The notes under the pieces were generated by a model. That model saw nothing but the letters and a program-made list of their open reading frames with translations. It had not been told where the DNA came from and searched no databases. Positions 45,213 through 55,300 of a stretch of DNA of 64,000 nucleotides are shown here, piece after piece. The stretch is from Bacteroidota bacterium. GTDB lineage: Bacteria; Bacteroidota; Ignavibacteria; Ignavibacteriales; Melioribacteraceae. A program made the position numbers and the translations under genes. The DNA lies in assembly GCA_023397505.1 (NCBI GenBank), contig JAEWUC010000003.1, forward strand, positions 248,001 to 312,000. The letters are read 5' to 3'. Numbering within the stretch: position 1 is the first letter of the stretch; each line of letters starts with the position of its first letter.

Positions 45213-45621
45213 GTCAACACTTATTTAATTTACGTGTAGAAAACGCATCCAAAATTCTCCAAATCAATTATTGTCTACTAATAAGCATATCGCGATACGC
45301 AGCACTTACAAACAAAGATCAAACAAGAAATAAAGCCCCTATTCATTTTGATCAAATGGTCAACCCGATCAAAAGATTAATGAAAAAAAGTATATCGTTT
45401 TTTTAGTGCCGGTGAGGTTGCTAATAATAAGCATAATTAGTTGCACACAACTTTTAGAAACAGTATCCGGTAGATATTTAATACTCATAAAAAATATCCT
45501 ACGGAAAAGTAGGATGACATTTTTCAAACGGGGAAATACATTTGTACCGGAAGACAGCGTGAAATGTTTTAGTGAAAGAGCCGCTGTAAAATTAAATAAC
45601 CGAGTAAAAAGGAGAAACAAA
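45213..45621. other. Gap with a hairpin repeat but no convincing gene
   Basis: About 400 bases. Frames of 71 residues (45191-45406) and an upstream extension of the next gene exist, but neither has a ribosome site or plausible composition. The AAAAATATCCTAC...TAGGATGACA repeat (copy 2 of that at 43779) lies at 45490-45519. Confidence 0.45.
45490..45519. repeat. Short hairpin repeat, copy 2
   Basis: AAAAATATCCTACGGAAAAG then TAGGATGACA; the inverted CCTAC/GTAGG arms are closed by GGAAAA. It shares the arms and the GATGACA flank with copy 1 at 43779. Confidence 0.5.
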
Positions 45622-45777
45622 ATGAACAACAAACAAAAATTACCGGAAGAAAAAAATCCAGCCTTTAAGCCCGCATTTGAAAAGCAGAAGTGCCCGGTTT
45701 TGGTAAAGGTATCAAAATATTTTACGGGCACTTCCCCGCCTTATTGGAATAAAGTATTTAATAAAGGAGGTAAATAG
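45622..45777 (+). CDS. Very small hypothetical protein
   Basis: A 51-residue Lys/Pro-rich peptide (MNNKQKLPEEKNPAFKPAFE...) starting at ATG 45622, which follows GGAG by six bases. A longer frame opening at 45406 lacks a ribosome site and is rejected. It contains one Cys and an aromatic SPPYWNKVF patch near its end. I recognise no family. It is the first gene of a small cluster leading to the surface-protein operon. Confidence 0.5.
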   Translation: MNNKQKLPEEKNPAFKPAFEKQKCPVLVKVSKYFTGTSPPYWNKVFNKGGK

Positions 45778-45817
45778 AAATTGCACATTAATAAATAACG
45801 TAAAACTGGAGACGGAA

Positions 45818-46234
45818 ATGTACATACAGTTATCGCGCTTTAACCCCGGCATGCCGGATAGAGAACAGATAAAAAAAATTAAGCTTGTAAAAAATCCGGG
45901 CGTAAATACAAACGGAATAGATGAAATCCTTGATGTAGTTGACCTTGGCATTTCATTTATCAATTCCGTTACAAATGCTTATTCAGACGGCTATCTCGGC
46001 ATAAACGATTTGCAGCATTTATTGGAACCGCTAAAAAAAACTCCCAAAGCGTTGTCGGGACTTGATAAAGTGCCCTCGGAGGTTGAAAACATGACCGACG
46101 CTGAAATCGAAACAATAATAAGCATGGTTGAAGAAGGCTTGCATATTAATTCATGCAAGGCACTCGAAGTATTGAGGTGTTCGATTGACTGGGTTTATTC
46201 AACTTACAACCTATTTAATGCGATTAAAGAATGA
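45818..46234 (+). CDS. Hypothetical protein in a holin-like small-gene cluster
   Basis: This 138-residue helical, mostly acidic protein has no signal or membrane helix. Its C-terminal part (MTDAEIETIISMVEEGLHIN, SIDWVYSTYNLF) resembles small structural proteins sometimes found beside phage-type genes in Bacteroidota, but I cannot name a family. It overlaps the next gene by four bases (ATGA), so the two are translationally coupled. Confidence 0.55.
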   Translation: MYIQLSRFNPGMPDREQIKKIKLVKNPGVNTNGIDEILDVVDLGISFINSVTNAYSDGYLGINDLQHLLEPLKKTPKALSGLDKVPSEVENMTDAEIETIISMVEEGLHINSCKALEVLRCSIDWVYSTYNLFNAIKE

Positions 46235-46440
46235 TAAACAAAGCAATACATATTGCAGAAAACACATGGAAATTTCTTGAAGGCAAAAAAAGAAGGATAT
46301 CATTTACAGCAGGAATAATAATGGCCCTAGTTAAACCCGGTACTGCAGTTCATGTAGCGGCAGAAATATGTTTTTATTTATTCGGCGGTACGGACATTGC
46401 TATTTCCGCAAAGAAACTGGTTAAAAAAAAAGAATCTTGA
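46231..46440 (+). CDS. Small membrane protein, holin-like
   Basis: The protein has 69 residues. The N-terminal amphipathic part NTWKFLEGKKRR is followed by one or two hydrophobic stretches (about 23-53) and a Lys-rich C-terminus. The pattern matches small holins or related membrane regulators (inference). Its start overlaps the previous stop and the next gene starts one base after its stop. Confidence 0.55.
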   Translation: MINKAIHIAENTWKFLEGKKRRISFTAGIIMALVKPGTAVHVAAEICFYLFGGTDIAISAKKLVKKKES

Positions 46441-46441
46441 T

Positions 46442-46744
46442 ATGCACACTGAGAAAAAACAGAACATGTTAATTAAGTATTGGGAAATACTATTATTCGT
46501 TGGTTTGACAGTGTTCAACATTGGCTACACGATCGCCAAACTTGACATGTATGCAACAACTGACTATGTAAACCAAAAAATCAGTTCGGCGTTCGAAGCG
46601 CACAACCGCGAAACAAAAGAAAATTACATTAAAATCGACCGGGTGCCCGGGTTGAACGAATCGTTGCGCTCTATTAATGAAAAATTGGACGATCTAAAAA
46701 AGAGGTTGGACAAATTAGACGATAAAATAAACAACAACAGGTAA
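46442..46744 (+). CDS. Small single-helix membrane protein with a coiled coil
   Basis: Starting at ATG 46442, one base after the previous stop, the 100-residue protein has one membrane helix (about 13-33) and a C-terminal coiled coil (NEKLDDLKKRLDKLDDKINN). The layout resembles phage spanin or holin-associated proteins. A longer frame from 46397 lies inside the preceding gene and has no ribosome site. It is the last gene of the cluster before the surface-protein operon. Confidence 0.6.
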   Translation: MHTEKKQNMLIKYWEILLFVGLTVFNIGYTIAKLDMYATTDYVNQKISSAFEAHNRETKENYIKIDRVPGLNESLRSINEKLDDLKKRLDKLDDKINNNR

Positions 46745-46920
46745 AGAGGAATGAGGATTGTATTATATAATAAATTAATATAAACGAACCGGACAAAGAA
46801 AAGGCAGAACCCCTGACAAGAGTAACCGCTTTATTCAAAGCCCGGTCCTCATTTTCTCCTTCCTAAATTACAAAAAATACGTAAGCGTAAGCCGAAATAT
46901 TTTTTGAAAAGGAGAAAAAC

Positions 46921-49900
46921 ATGATAGAATTATTGATTTCGGCAATGCTTCTTCTTGTTTTGGGCAAAGAAGTCCCGAACAGGTTATTGAAGTATCAACA
47001 TGCCAAAAGTAAAATGCCTGAGGACGAAAACAGGGTTATACTTCTTGCTCGTTTCACGAGGCATTGTTTTTTAAAAATTTTTGCAAATGCACAAGTAAAA
47101 CAATCCATGTTTACTGTTTTACTTGTTTTGATTTTAACACTATCCGTAGTTGATTCAAAAGCAGGAGAAAAAGTTAACAACGGCCACGCAGTTACAAACC
47201 GCGGTGCGCCGGGAATTGTCATCACATCGGTTAAGTCTTTGCCTGGTTCGCCTCTTGAAGCGGTTGCGGAAATTTCTTACGACCAGGCAGGTGCGGTAAT
47301 TTTACAGGTTGACGGCAACTCCGTCTATTCATGCAATACCACGGAGCCCGGTGAAATGGATGTTCCTATTCCGGTTTCGTCGTATGGAAAACATACAATA
47401 ACTGCATTCAACCATTTTGTTAACGGAACGGGTACGGATTCAAAAACATATTATGCAGATATCCCAACAACCGTGAATTCGAGTGCGCAACCGGGAACGG
47501 GAAATAACCTGTACCGTATGTCAAATACAATTACAAATGACGATACTGAACTTGAAGCAGTTGACAAGCTTCGAACGGAAAATGAAGAAGGGCTCTCACG
47601 GGAAAAACCGGCTGATAATTCCCTGCCGGGCTCTAACGATTTTACTTCTTATACGGTTACAGCAAGCGCCGGTTCGGGCGGTACAATATCACCGCCTTAC
47701 CAAACCGTAACCTCCGGGGGTACGGCAACTTTTTCCGCATCACCCAACACCGGGTATTATGCATGCAGCTGCTCAGGTGGAACACTTTCCGGTAATACGG
47801 TTACGGTCAGCAACGTTACAAGTAATAGAAGTGTTTCCGTACAATTCTGTTTGAATAGTTATACAATCTCGTCAAGCGTAGGTAACGGCGGCAGTATAAG
47901 TCCCAGCGGCAGTACATCTGTTACACATGGAGGAAGCTGTTCGTTCTCAATATCGCCGAGCACAGGGTATGTAATAGCCAATGTATTAGTTGACGGTTCC
48001 GATATCGGGGCAGCTAGTTCTTATACATTCAGCAATGTAACGTCGGGACACCTGATAATGGCTTACTTTAATAAAAAAACATACACTGTTACTGCCTCTG
48101 CAGGCAGCGGCGGATCAATTTCCCCCTCGTCACAAACGGTCGAACATGGTGAAAATGCTACATTTACTGTTTCTGCAAATACCGGTTATTATGTTTCCGG
48201 GTACAGCGGCGGTACATTATCAGATAATACGGTAACAGTCAGCAACGTAACAAGCAATCGTTCGGTATCCGTAAGTTTTTCGCCCGTTACCTACACAATA
48301 TCGGTATCGGCAGGCAGCGGCGGCAGTATAAGCCCAAGCAGCGATGTAACGGTTGCACACGGAAACAGCCAGTCGTTTACGATATCCCCAGATACAGAAT
48401 ATAATATTTCTAATGTAGTTGTTGACGGGCAAGACCTGGGGGTAAGAACATCGTATACTTTCTCCAATGTAACCGCGTCTCATTATATTGCAGCTTATTT
48501 CAGTATAAAAACATTCACAGTAACGGCAAGTGCAGGCAGCGGCGGATCAATTTCACCTACACCGCAGACAGTAGACTACGGTGGTACTGCTACATTTACC
48601 GTCTCTCCGAATACCGGGTATTATGTTTCAGGATGCAGCGGCGGTACATTATCCGGTAATACGGTAACAGTTAGCAACGTAACAAGTAACCGTACAGTCT
48701 CGGTAAGTTTTTCGCCTATCACCTATACAATCTCCGCATCGGCAGGAAGCGGCGGAAGCATAAGCCCAAGCGGCAGTGTACTTGTTTCACACGGCAACAG
48801 CCAGTCGTTTACGATAACTGCGGATACAGGTTATGATTTATCGGCACTTGTAATAGACGGTGCGGCGGTAACACCTGCAAGTTCTTATACATTTAGTAAC
48901 GTAACATCCGACCATATGATAATGGCCGTATTTGAAAAAGAGACGAGAACCATATCGGCAAGCGCCCAATCGGGCGGCAGTATAAGTCCCAGTGGAAATA
49001 TAACGATAGAATATGGAAGCGATGCTGCATTCACGATTACGCCCGCTACATACTACTATATATCGGATGTTGTCGTTGACGGAGTCTCGCAGGGTACAGT
49101 TAGCTCTTATGCATTTGAGGATGTAACAGACAATCATTCAATAGCAGCTTCATTTCATATTAAACCTTGCATAACAACATCTCCCGGAACAGGCGGGAGT
49201 ATAACCCCGGGCGGAAGTATTTATGTAAATCCAGGCAGCAGTCAAACATTTGATATACAAGCTGATGCCGGATATGAAATAACCAACGTAGTGATTGACG
49301 GACAAGACAGGGGGCCAATAACATCATACACATTTACTAATATTAATTCAGATCATATAATATTAGCTTACTTTGTGAAGACGTATGTTGTCAGCGCAAC
49401 TGTATCTGAAGGCGGAACCGTATCCCCTTCTTCGCAGGTAGTAAGAGAAGGCGGTACTGCAAAATTTAAAGTTAACCCGGAATTTGGATATTACGCATGT
49501 CATCTACCCGGGGGAGGTACGCTTGTAGACGATACTGTGTACGTTAATAATGTTACTGCTAATAAAGAGATATACGTACAATTCTGCCGGATTACCAAAA
49601 CGATCACCGCCTCTGCAGGAAGTGGAGGCAGTATTAATCCAAGCGGGAATGTTTATGTGGACTACGGCAATAATCAAACATTCACAATTGATCCGAATCC
49701 CGGCGTTTTTATATCCAGCATTATTGTAGATGGAAATACTATTGCAGCAGATACTTCTTATACATTTAATGATGTAAGAGAAGATCACTCAATTACCGCA
49801 TCCTTTTCCTGTACAGTTACGTCAACACACAACGAAGGCGGAACAGTAACGCCGTCTTCTCAAATTGTTAACTGCGGCGGTACCGCAAAATTTAAAGTTA

Positions 49901-51393
49901 ACCCCGGGATCGGATATTACGTAGAGGCATTACCCGGCGGCGGTACATTAGTTGGTGATACGGTATTTGTAAACAATGTTATGAGTAATAAAGAAGTCTA
50001 TGTTCATTTCGCGAGAATTGCAAACACCATAATTGCCAATGTAAATAATGCATTAGGCGGGACAATAACCCCGGAAGGTATTGCTTATGTAAGTTACGGC
50101 GATAATAAAAGATTTGATATAACTCCTAATCCCAATTATTATATATCATGTTTAATTGTTGACGGCGATTCGATTGCTGCCGATACATCTTATACATTTT
50201 ACGATGTAACCGAAAACAAATCGATTGTTGCCTGTTTTGAACGTTATATAGTTATCGAGGTTAACCCGCAGCCGGGCGGCAGTATAACACCAAGTGTAAA
50301 CCAGCAGCGTAAAAAAGGCGAAAGCATATCTTTCTTTATAAAAGCAAACGAAGGATATTACATCTCACTCTTAAATATTAGCGGGCAGGCAATAACTGCA
50401 AATATTACGGGAAAAGATTCGGTCTGGTATACATTTTATAATTTAGTAAATGCTCAATTAATAGAGCCTTACTTTGAGAGAAAAAAATATAATGTAAGTT
50501 TATTTGTTAATCCCGAAAATACAGGTACAGTTACCGGAAGCGGTGAAAAACTATTCGGGGATACCGTAGTTGTTACCGCAGAACCCCTGCAAAAATTTTC
50601 TTTCTTTAATTGGACAGTCAACGATAGTATTGTATCAACCGATTCAATCTATACATTTATTTGTACAGGTGATATTGAACTTACCGCCAATTTTAACACC
50701 TCGGCACCCGTTGTGTTGGTTCCTGCAGATATTTCAGTTCCTTCCGAAGCCGACAGCCGGCTTATAAAAGTTTACTCGAATTGCGACTGGGCTGCAAGTA
50801 CGGCAGATTCGGCGTGGCTGGATATAAACCCTGCAAGCGGCAGTAATAACGGAAGTTTTACTGTTAGCTTTGGACAAAATACGGGCAGTAAAAGGATTGG
50901 AACCGTTATAGTAACATGCAGTTTAGGCAGCGATACTTTAACCGTCACCCAAAACCAGGGATCCTTAAAATGGATCAAATCCGGCAGCTTTTTATTAAAC
51001 CCGAACAGCGGACGTGTAGGTATTGGTACAAGCCAGCCGACCGAAAAACTTACAGTTAAAGGTACCATTCACGCCAAGGAAATTATAGTTGAACCCGGCA
51101 TAGTACCCGACTTCGTTTTTGAAAAAGATTATAAACCGAATACGCTTGATGAAGTAGAAGTATTTATAAAAAACAACAAACACCTTCCGGGTATTCCTTC
51201 GGCAGTAGAAGTCCGCGAGAAAGGACTTGATCTTGGAAAAGCTCAAATGACACTACTGCAAAAAATTGAAGAATTGTCTTTGTATTTAATTTCGGAAAAA
51301 AGAGAGATTGAAAAAAACGCAAAAGACATTGAAGAATACCGGAAGCACTTTAACGATACCGCCAAGTTTAAAATAGAAAAACAAGGGAGATAA
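46921..51393 (+). CDS. Giant surface protein with 14 divergent InlB-type repeats, BACON domain and shared C-terminal tail
   Basis: The protein has 1490 residues. A GGAG ribosome site favours ATG 46921, although a signal-like stretch lies internally (MFTVLLVLILTLSVVDSKAG at about 63-82) after an odd 60-residue N-terminal part. From about residue 243 to 1260 there are 14 repeats of 65-75 residues, most beginning TVTASAGSGGSISPSSQTV or a close variant; the first six alternate between two subtypes. A BACON-like domain follows (about 1262-1341, CDWAAST...DTLTVTQNQ). The last 135 residues start GRVGIGTSQPTEKLTVKGTI and contain NNKHLPGIPSAVEV plus a coiled coil. The next gene's start lies two bases after its stop, so an operon is likely. 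Confidence 0.85.
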   Translation: MIELLISAMLLLVLGKEVPNRLLKYQHAKSKMPEDENRVILLARFTRHCFLKIFANAQVKQSMFTVLLVLILTLSVVDSKAGEKVNNGHAVTNRGAPGIVITSVKSLPGSPLEAVAEISYDQAGAVILQVDGNSVYSCNTTEPGEMDVPIPVSSYGKHTITAFNHFVNGTGTDSKTYYADIPTTVNSSAQPGTGNNLYRMSNTITNDDTELEAVDKLRTENEEGLSREKPADNSLPGSNDFTSYTVTASAGSGGTISPPYQTVTSGGTATFSASPNTGYYACSCSGGTLSGNTVTVSNVTSNRSVSVQFCLNSYTISSSVGNGGSISPSGSTSVTHGGSCSFSISPSTGYVIANVLVDGSDIGAASSYTFSNVTSGHLIMAYFNKKTYTVTASAGSGGSISPSSQTVEHGENATFTVSANTGYYVSGYSGGTLSDNTVTVSNVTSNRSVSVSFSPVTYTISVSAGSGGSISPSSDVTVAHGNSQSFTISPDTEYNISNVVVDGQDLGVRTSYTFSNVTASHYIAAYFSIKTFTVTASAGSGGSISPTPQTVDYGGTATFTVSPNTGYYVSGCSGGTLSGNTVTVSNVTSNRTVSVSFSPITYTISASAGSGGSISPSGSVLVSHGNSQSFTITADTGYDLSALVIDGAAVTPASSYTFSNVTSDHMIMAVFEKETRTISASAQSGGSISPSGNITIEYGSDAAFTITPATYYYISDVVVDGVSQGTVSSYAFEDVTDNHSIAASFHIKPCITTSPGTGGSITPGGSIYVNPGSSQTFDIQADAGYEITNVVIDGQDRGPITSYTFTNINSDHIILAYFVKTYVVSATVSEGGTVSPSSQVVREGGTAKFKVNPEFGYYACHLPGGGTLVDDTVYVNNVTANKEIYVQFCRITKTITASAGSGGSINPSGNVYVDYGNNQTFTIDPNPGVFISSIIVDGNTIAADTSYTFNDVREDHSITASFSCTVTSTHNEGGTVTPSSQIVNCGGTAKFKVNPGIGYYVEALPGGGTLVGDTVFVNNVMSNKEVYVHFARIANTIIANVNNALGGTITPEGIAYVSYGDNKRFDITPNPNYYISCLIVDGDSIAADTSYTFYDVTENKSIVACFERYIVIEVNPQPGGSITPSVNQQRKKGESISFFIKANEGYYISLLNISGQAITANITGKDSVWYTFYNLVNAQLIEPYFERKKYNVSLFVNPENTGTVTGSGEKLFGDTVVVTAEPLQKFSFFNWTVNDSIVSTDSIYTFICTGDIELTANFNTSAPVVLVPADISVPSEADSRLIKVYSNCDWAASTADSAWLDINPASGSNNGSFTVSFGQNTGSKRIGTVIVTCSLGSDTLTVTQNQGSLKWIKSGSFLLNPNSGRVGIGTSQPTEKLTVKGTIHAKEIIVEPGIVPDFVFEKDYKPNTLDEVEVFIKNNKHLPGIPSAVEVREKGLDLGKAQMTLLQKIEELSLYLISEKREIEKNAKDIEEYRKHFNDTAKFKIEKQGR

Positions 51394-51395
51394 AA

Positions 51396-52322
51396 ATGAA
51401 AAACTTAAATAAAATTATGATTATTACGTGTTTGCTAATAACAGCAATTTTATCAGCAAGTCAAAAAATTTACGCACAAGGGCCATATACAATTAATGTA
51501 TATGGTAACGTCGGGGGAAGTATTACGCCGGGCGTAGATCAAGTAGTACTCCATGGAGATAGCTGTAGTTTTACCATACGTGCAAATAACGGTTTCTACA
51601 TAGATTTTATTGCTATTGATGCAGTCCCAGATTATTCCTTTCATGGGCTGGATTCTGCAACGTATGTATTTAAGAATGTTATTGATAGTCATCCTATACA
51701 GCCAGCCTTCAGGAAATACAATTACCAGATAAACCTATCTGCTAACCCGGCGGGAGGCGGTATTGTTGACGGGGCCGGTTATTATGATTACAATGACGAA
51801 GTAACTGTGTCCGCCGGCGCCAACGAAGGGTACAAATTTATTAACTGGACGGAAGGCAATACTATTGTCTCACCAAACAGTATATACCCTTTCCTTGCTG
51901 CCGGGGCAAGAAGTCTAACGGCAAATTTCATTAAAACCGATTACTGGAAGCAGAACGGCGAGGATATTTATTATAACGGCGGTAATGTAGGTATAGGCGC
52001 CGAAACACCCGGGCACGAACTTACGGTAAACGGGAAAATACACGCCGAGGAAGTAATAGTAAATTTATCAATTCCGCAGCCGGATTATGTTTTTGACGAA
52101 GATTACAATTTAATGCCGCTCGACGAACTTGAATGCTATGTTCAAACAAATAAACATTTACCAGGCATACCATCGGCAGCCGATGTTAAGGAAAATGGTT
52201 TGAATGCCGGCGAGATGCAGGCAAAACTGCTTGAGAAAGTTGAAGAGCTTACGTTGTATGCAATCGACTTGAAAAAACAAAACACCGAATTAAAAAGATT
52301 GCTGGAAGAATTAAAGAGGTAA
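51396..52322 (+). CDS. Secreted protein with two InlB-type repeats and the shared C-terminal tail
   Basis: The 308-residue protein is a compact version of the preceding gene. A signal peptide (cleavage near KIYAQ) is followed by two repeats (YTINVYGNVGGSITPGVDQV and YQINLSANPAGGGIVDGAGY). The C-terminal tail starts GNVGIGAETPGHELTVNGKI and shares NKHLPGIPSAADVKENGLN and a terminal coiled coil with its neighbour. The tail resembles phage-tail-fibre or S74-type trimeric tips common in Bacteroidota. It is co-transcribed with both neighbours (two bases and about 60 bases of spacing). Confidence 0.8.
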   Translation: MKNLNKIMIITCLLITAILSASQKIYAQGPYTINVYGNVGGSITPGVDQVVLHGDSCSFTIRANNGFYIDFIAIDAVPDYSFHGLDSATYVFKNVIDSHPIQPAFRKYNYQINLSANPAGGGIVDGAGYYDYNDEVTVSAGANEGYKFINWTEGNTIVSPNSIYPFLAAGARSLTANFIKTDYWKQNGEDIYYNGGNVGIGAETPGHELTVNGKIHAEEVIVNLSIPQPDYVFDEDYNLMPLDELECYVQTNKHLPGIPSAADVKENGLNAGEMQAKLLEKVEELTLYAIDLKKQNTELKRLLEELKR

Positions 52323-52382
52323 CCCGGTTAAAATTAATTGCAAAGCAACAACATTTTGATAAATAAAAATGAAGGTTAAAAA

Positions 52383-55300
52383 ATGAAAAAAATTAATAAA
52401 TACATGTATATATGGATATTTTTGTCGGTGCTTATAAGCGCCGGCAAAATATCTGCACAAGATCCGCCTGCTGTCCGGGGTGCTGAAGCTGATTTTTCCC
52501 TGATGGTTATTAATAGTGCGGACCTGCTGGATCGCGGAAGCGCATTTGTAAACAGCTCGTTTATTAAAGGCGCAGTCGGCGTTTCAGATTTTTCGGGGAA
52601 TTTAACAATCGGGCATTCTATGTCAATTAATTACCCGAATGATTTGAAAACAAAACTTACACTTATATTTAATTCCAATGCAAGCCACGCGTATTTTGAG
52701 GATATTGTAAGTAGAACAAATGACAATGAAGATTTGAGGGCGACCGGTACAAGTACAAGGGAAAACAGCGTTAATGCAGCTTGCTGGATTTTCGGAGTTA
52801 ACGGCATTGCATTGCAAACAACAAATTTTGAAAAGAATTTTTTCATGGGGGCAGATAATGATCCTGATGAATGGATTTTTTCCGGTACAGAAGTTCCCCT
52901 ATTGGCTACGGGATATAACTACACAAATGATGTGAATTTACCCGGGACAATGGCCGAGCGGAATCGGCTTTATTCTGATTCTTTGTTTCAGCCGCTAGAT
53001 TTTACTGTAAGAGATGCAATTAGAATAATGAATGCCGAAGGAGCGGTAATCACGCTGAGAAACCCGGTTTTCAGAAGCAGCCCGGATTCATATTCTTACT
53101 TTAACCCGGTGCACAATCATTTAGTAGGAAAATATTTTAATACCGATGAAAAATCCAATGGCTATGCACTCGTTGAGTGGACTAACCCGGATTCTGTATA
53201 TGGAACAAGGAAAATATACTATAAAGCGGGTGACGGCTTAAATTATTTTTTCGAGGAAGAATACGTTACATATCAAAATTATTCTCAAAAAATTGACTGG
53301 GGAAATAGATTTACAAACCCGCCTAAAATAGCATATCTAAAATATATTGAATCGCAAAACGGCGATAGAATTGATTTTACATACGATTCAACAAATATAT
53401 TTGGTACAACTATTACAAACGGCAGGAAATTTCTAACCAAAATTCAGTATTATAAAACCGCCGCAACCGCGGAATCCGGAACGGAAATAAACTTTAGTTA
53501 TGTTTTGGAGGATTCTACTTATAAAATTCTTGTTGAAAATGAACTAAGTAATGAAAATTATACGATAAGTCTCAGCAATAACCCTCATTTTATAGGGGGG
53601 TTTAATACGCTTGAGAGAAACCCGGATTCTTTAAGAACTTCAATTATGATGGTGGATTCGATAAAAAATAATCTGAATCAAGATAAAAAAGCAACCTTCG
53701 CTTACAGCAATCATATTAGGCAATATTGCTACGGAGCGCTTGATGCAGAGGGATTTGATAATAATGGAGGGTCGACATTGGGAAATTCAGAGTATTATTA
53801 TATGAAGTATGCGACAAATAAGCTGACCTCAAGAGAAATTTTCAACGGCGAAATAAATACCTTTACATATCATGATCAATATGAACTTAATAGCGACATC
53901 CTTTTATATGATGCCGATTCAAGTTATAATCTTGATTTTTTAAAACCAGAAAATAAACCTATTGGATATGATTCATATTTTATTTATCCGTTAAATTTTA
54001 CCGATAAAATGGGTTATTATATAAATACATATTCTCTAAATCCCAACCAGTGGTGGAGTTATTACCGCAACTATGACGGCGCAAATATAGTTCGATGGTA
54101 TAAATATTTTTTGTCATACCATTATGCAAACATGTACAATACAATGCGGGATAATTACACTTCTCTTATGATTAAAAAAATAAAAAATTCTGTTTCGAAT
54201 GGTTCTACACCTAAAAACATTAGTGAGAAAGAATACAACTACTCGTGGGATCATTCGGCTTTTGGCGGATCGGGTGATTACCCTGATAATTATAATGACA
54301 CTCTTAAGGTAAGATCCGATACATTGTATGATGATTTATCCCCAAGAATAACAAACATACTTACCGAAATCAAAACAAGGAATCTTGATACCGGGTCGTT
54401 AAATCATGCAGACAGCGTTTATACCGAGAAAAAATATTTTGAACAGCTTAAAGTAACATCCAAATTCAGAAGATATTACAGTTACCCGGCTGAAGCTTCC
54501 AACATAATAACCGAATTGAGACCCACCATGGATTTGATACTAAATCAGAATGATTCAACACTGCAATCGGTTGAATATCATTACAACGAAGAATTGGATT
54601 ACGATACTAGATTTATCAACGGTTATGCATGGGCACGGTTTTATGATTTACACAACCCGGACGATTTGAGCCTGAAATACAAAATAATTAAATACGGGAA
54701 TATGCCTAAAGTTAAAGTTTATAATTCCGAAGAATTTTATGTAAAACCATATTTCCCGGATAGTGAAATCGGTTTGTACAGAGATTCTTGTTTGGTAAAA
54801 AGTATTATGAAACAAATTACGACTACATTAGATACATGCAGTGCTCCTGAGTTCAGCCAAAGCATAAAAACAGAAAACAGTTTTGCAAACGATTTTGGAA
54901 TTACTGATACCGGTACTGCCTGGATGAATAACAGCTATATTTATAAGCCCTCACTGCCTTCCGAAACACTTGTTTATGGTAAAAAAGGCAGCGGTGATTG
55001 GATAAGAAAATCAAAAAAAACAATGAGCTATTATCCAAGCAATAACTATAAAATTGGAAGATTATGGCAGGAATATATTTATGGTTCGGAAACAAACAAT
55101 TCAGACCCGGTAACAACAACTTATGATTACAATACAACCGGCGATTATAAAGGTTACCTGCATTCAATAACACAGAATAGCGGTGTTGCAACAACGTATG
55201 AATACAACGGTGAAACCGGCTACACAGCTTACGGTAAACTTGCATGCACAAACGGCGCGGTTAACCAAAACATCTCTCATATACACGGCAGTTTTCAACC

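Noticed and set aside
45191..45406. A 71-residue plus-strand frame
   Set aside because: It begins inside the terminator hairpin, has no ribosome site and has an unlikely composition.
45406..45621. A longer start for the 51-residue gene
   Set aside because: The extension has no ribosome site, runs through a hairpin repeat, and a good ribosome site sits before ATG 45622.
45622..46744. A prophage
   Set aside because: Only holin-like small genes are present; there is no integrase, terminase, capsid, portal or att site in the window.
48220..49788. Antisense frames of 87-99 residues across the repeat protein
   Set aside because: They recur at the repeat period, are Cys/Tyr-rich and have no start signals; they are by-products of the repeats.
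47647..50700. Regularly spaced repeats that might suggest a CRISPR array
   Set aside because: The periodicity is about 200-220 bases, lies in one open frame, and the repeats diverge; it is protein-coding repetition.
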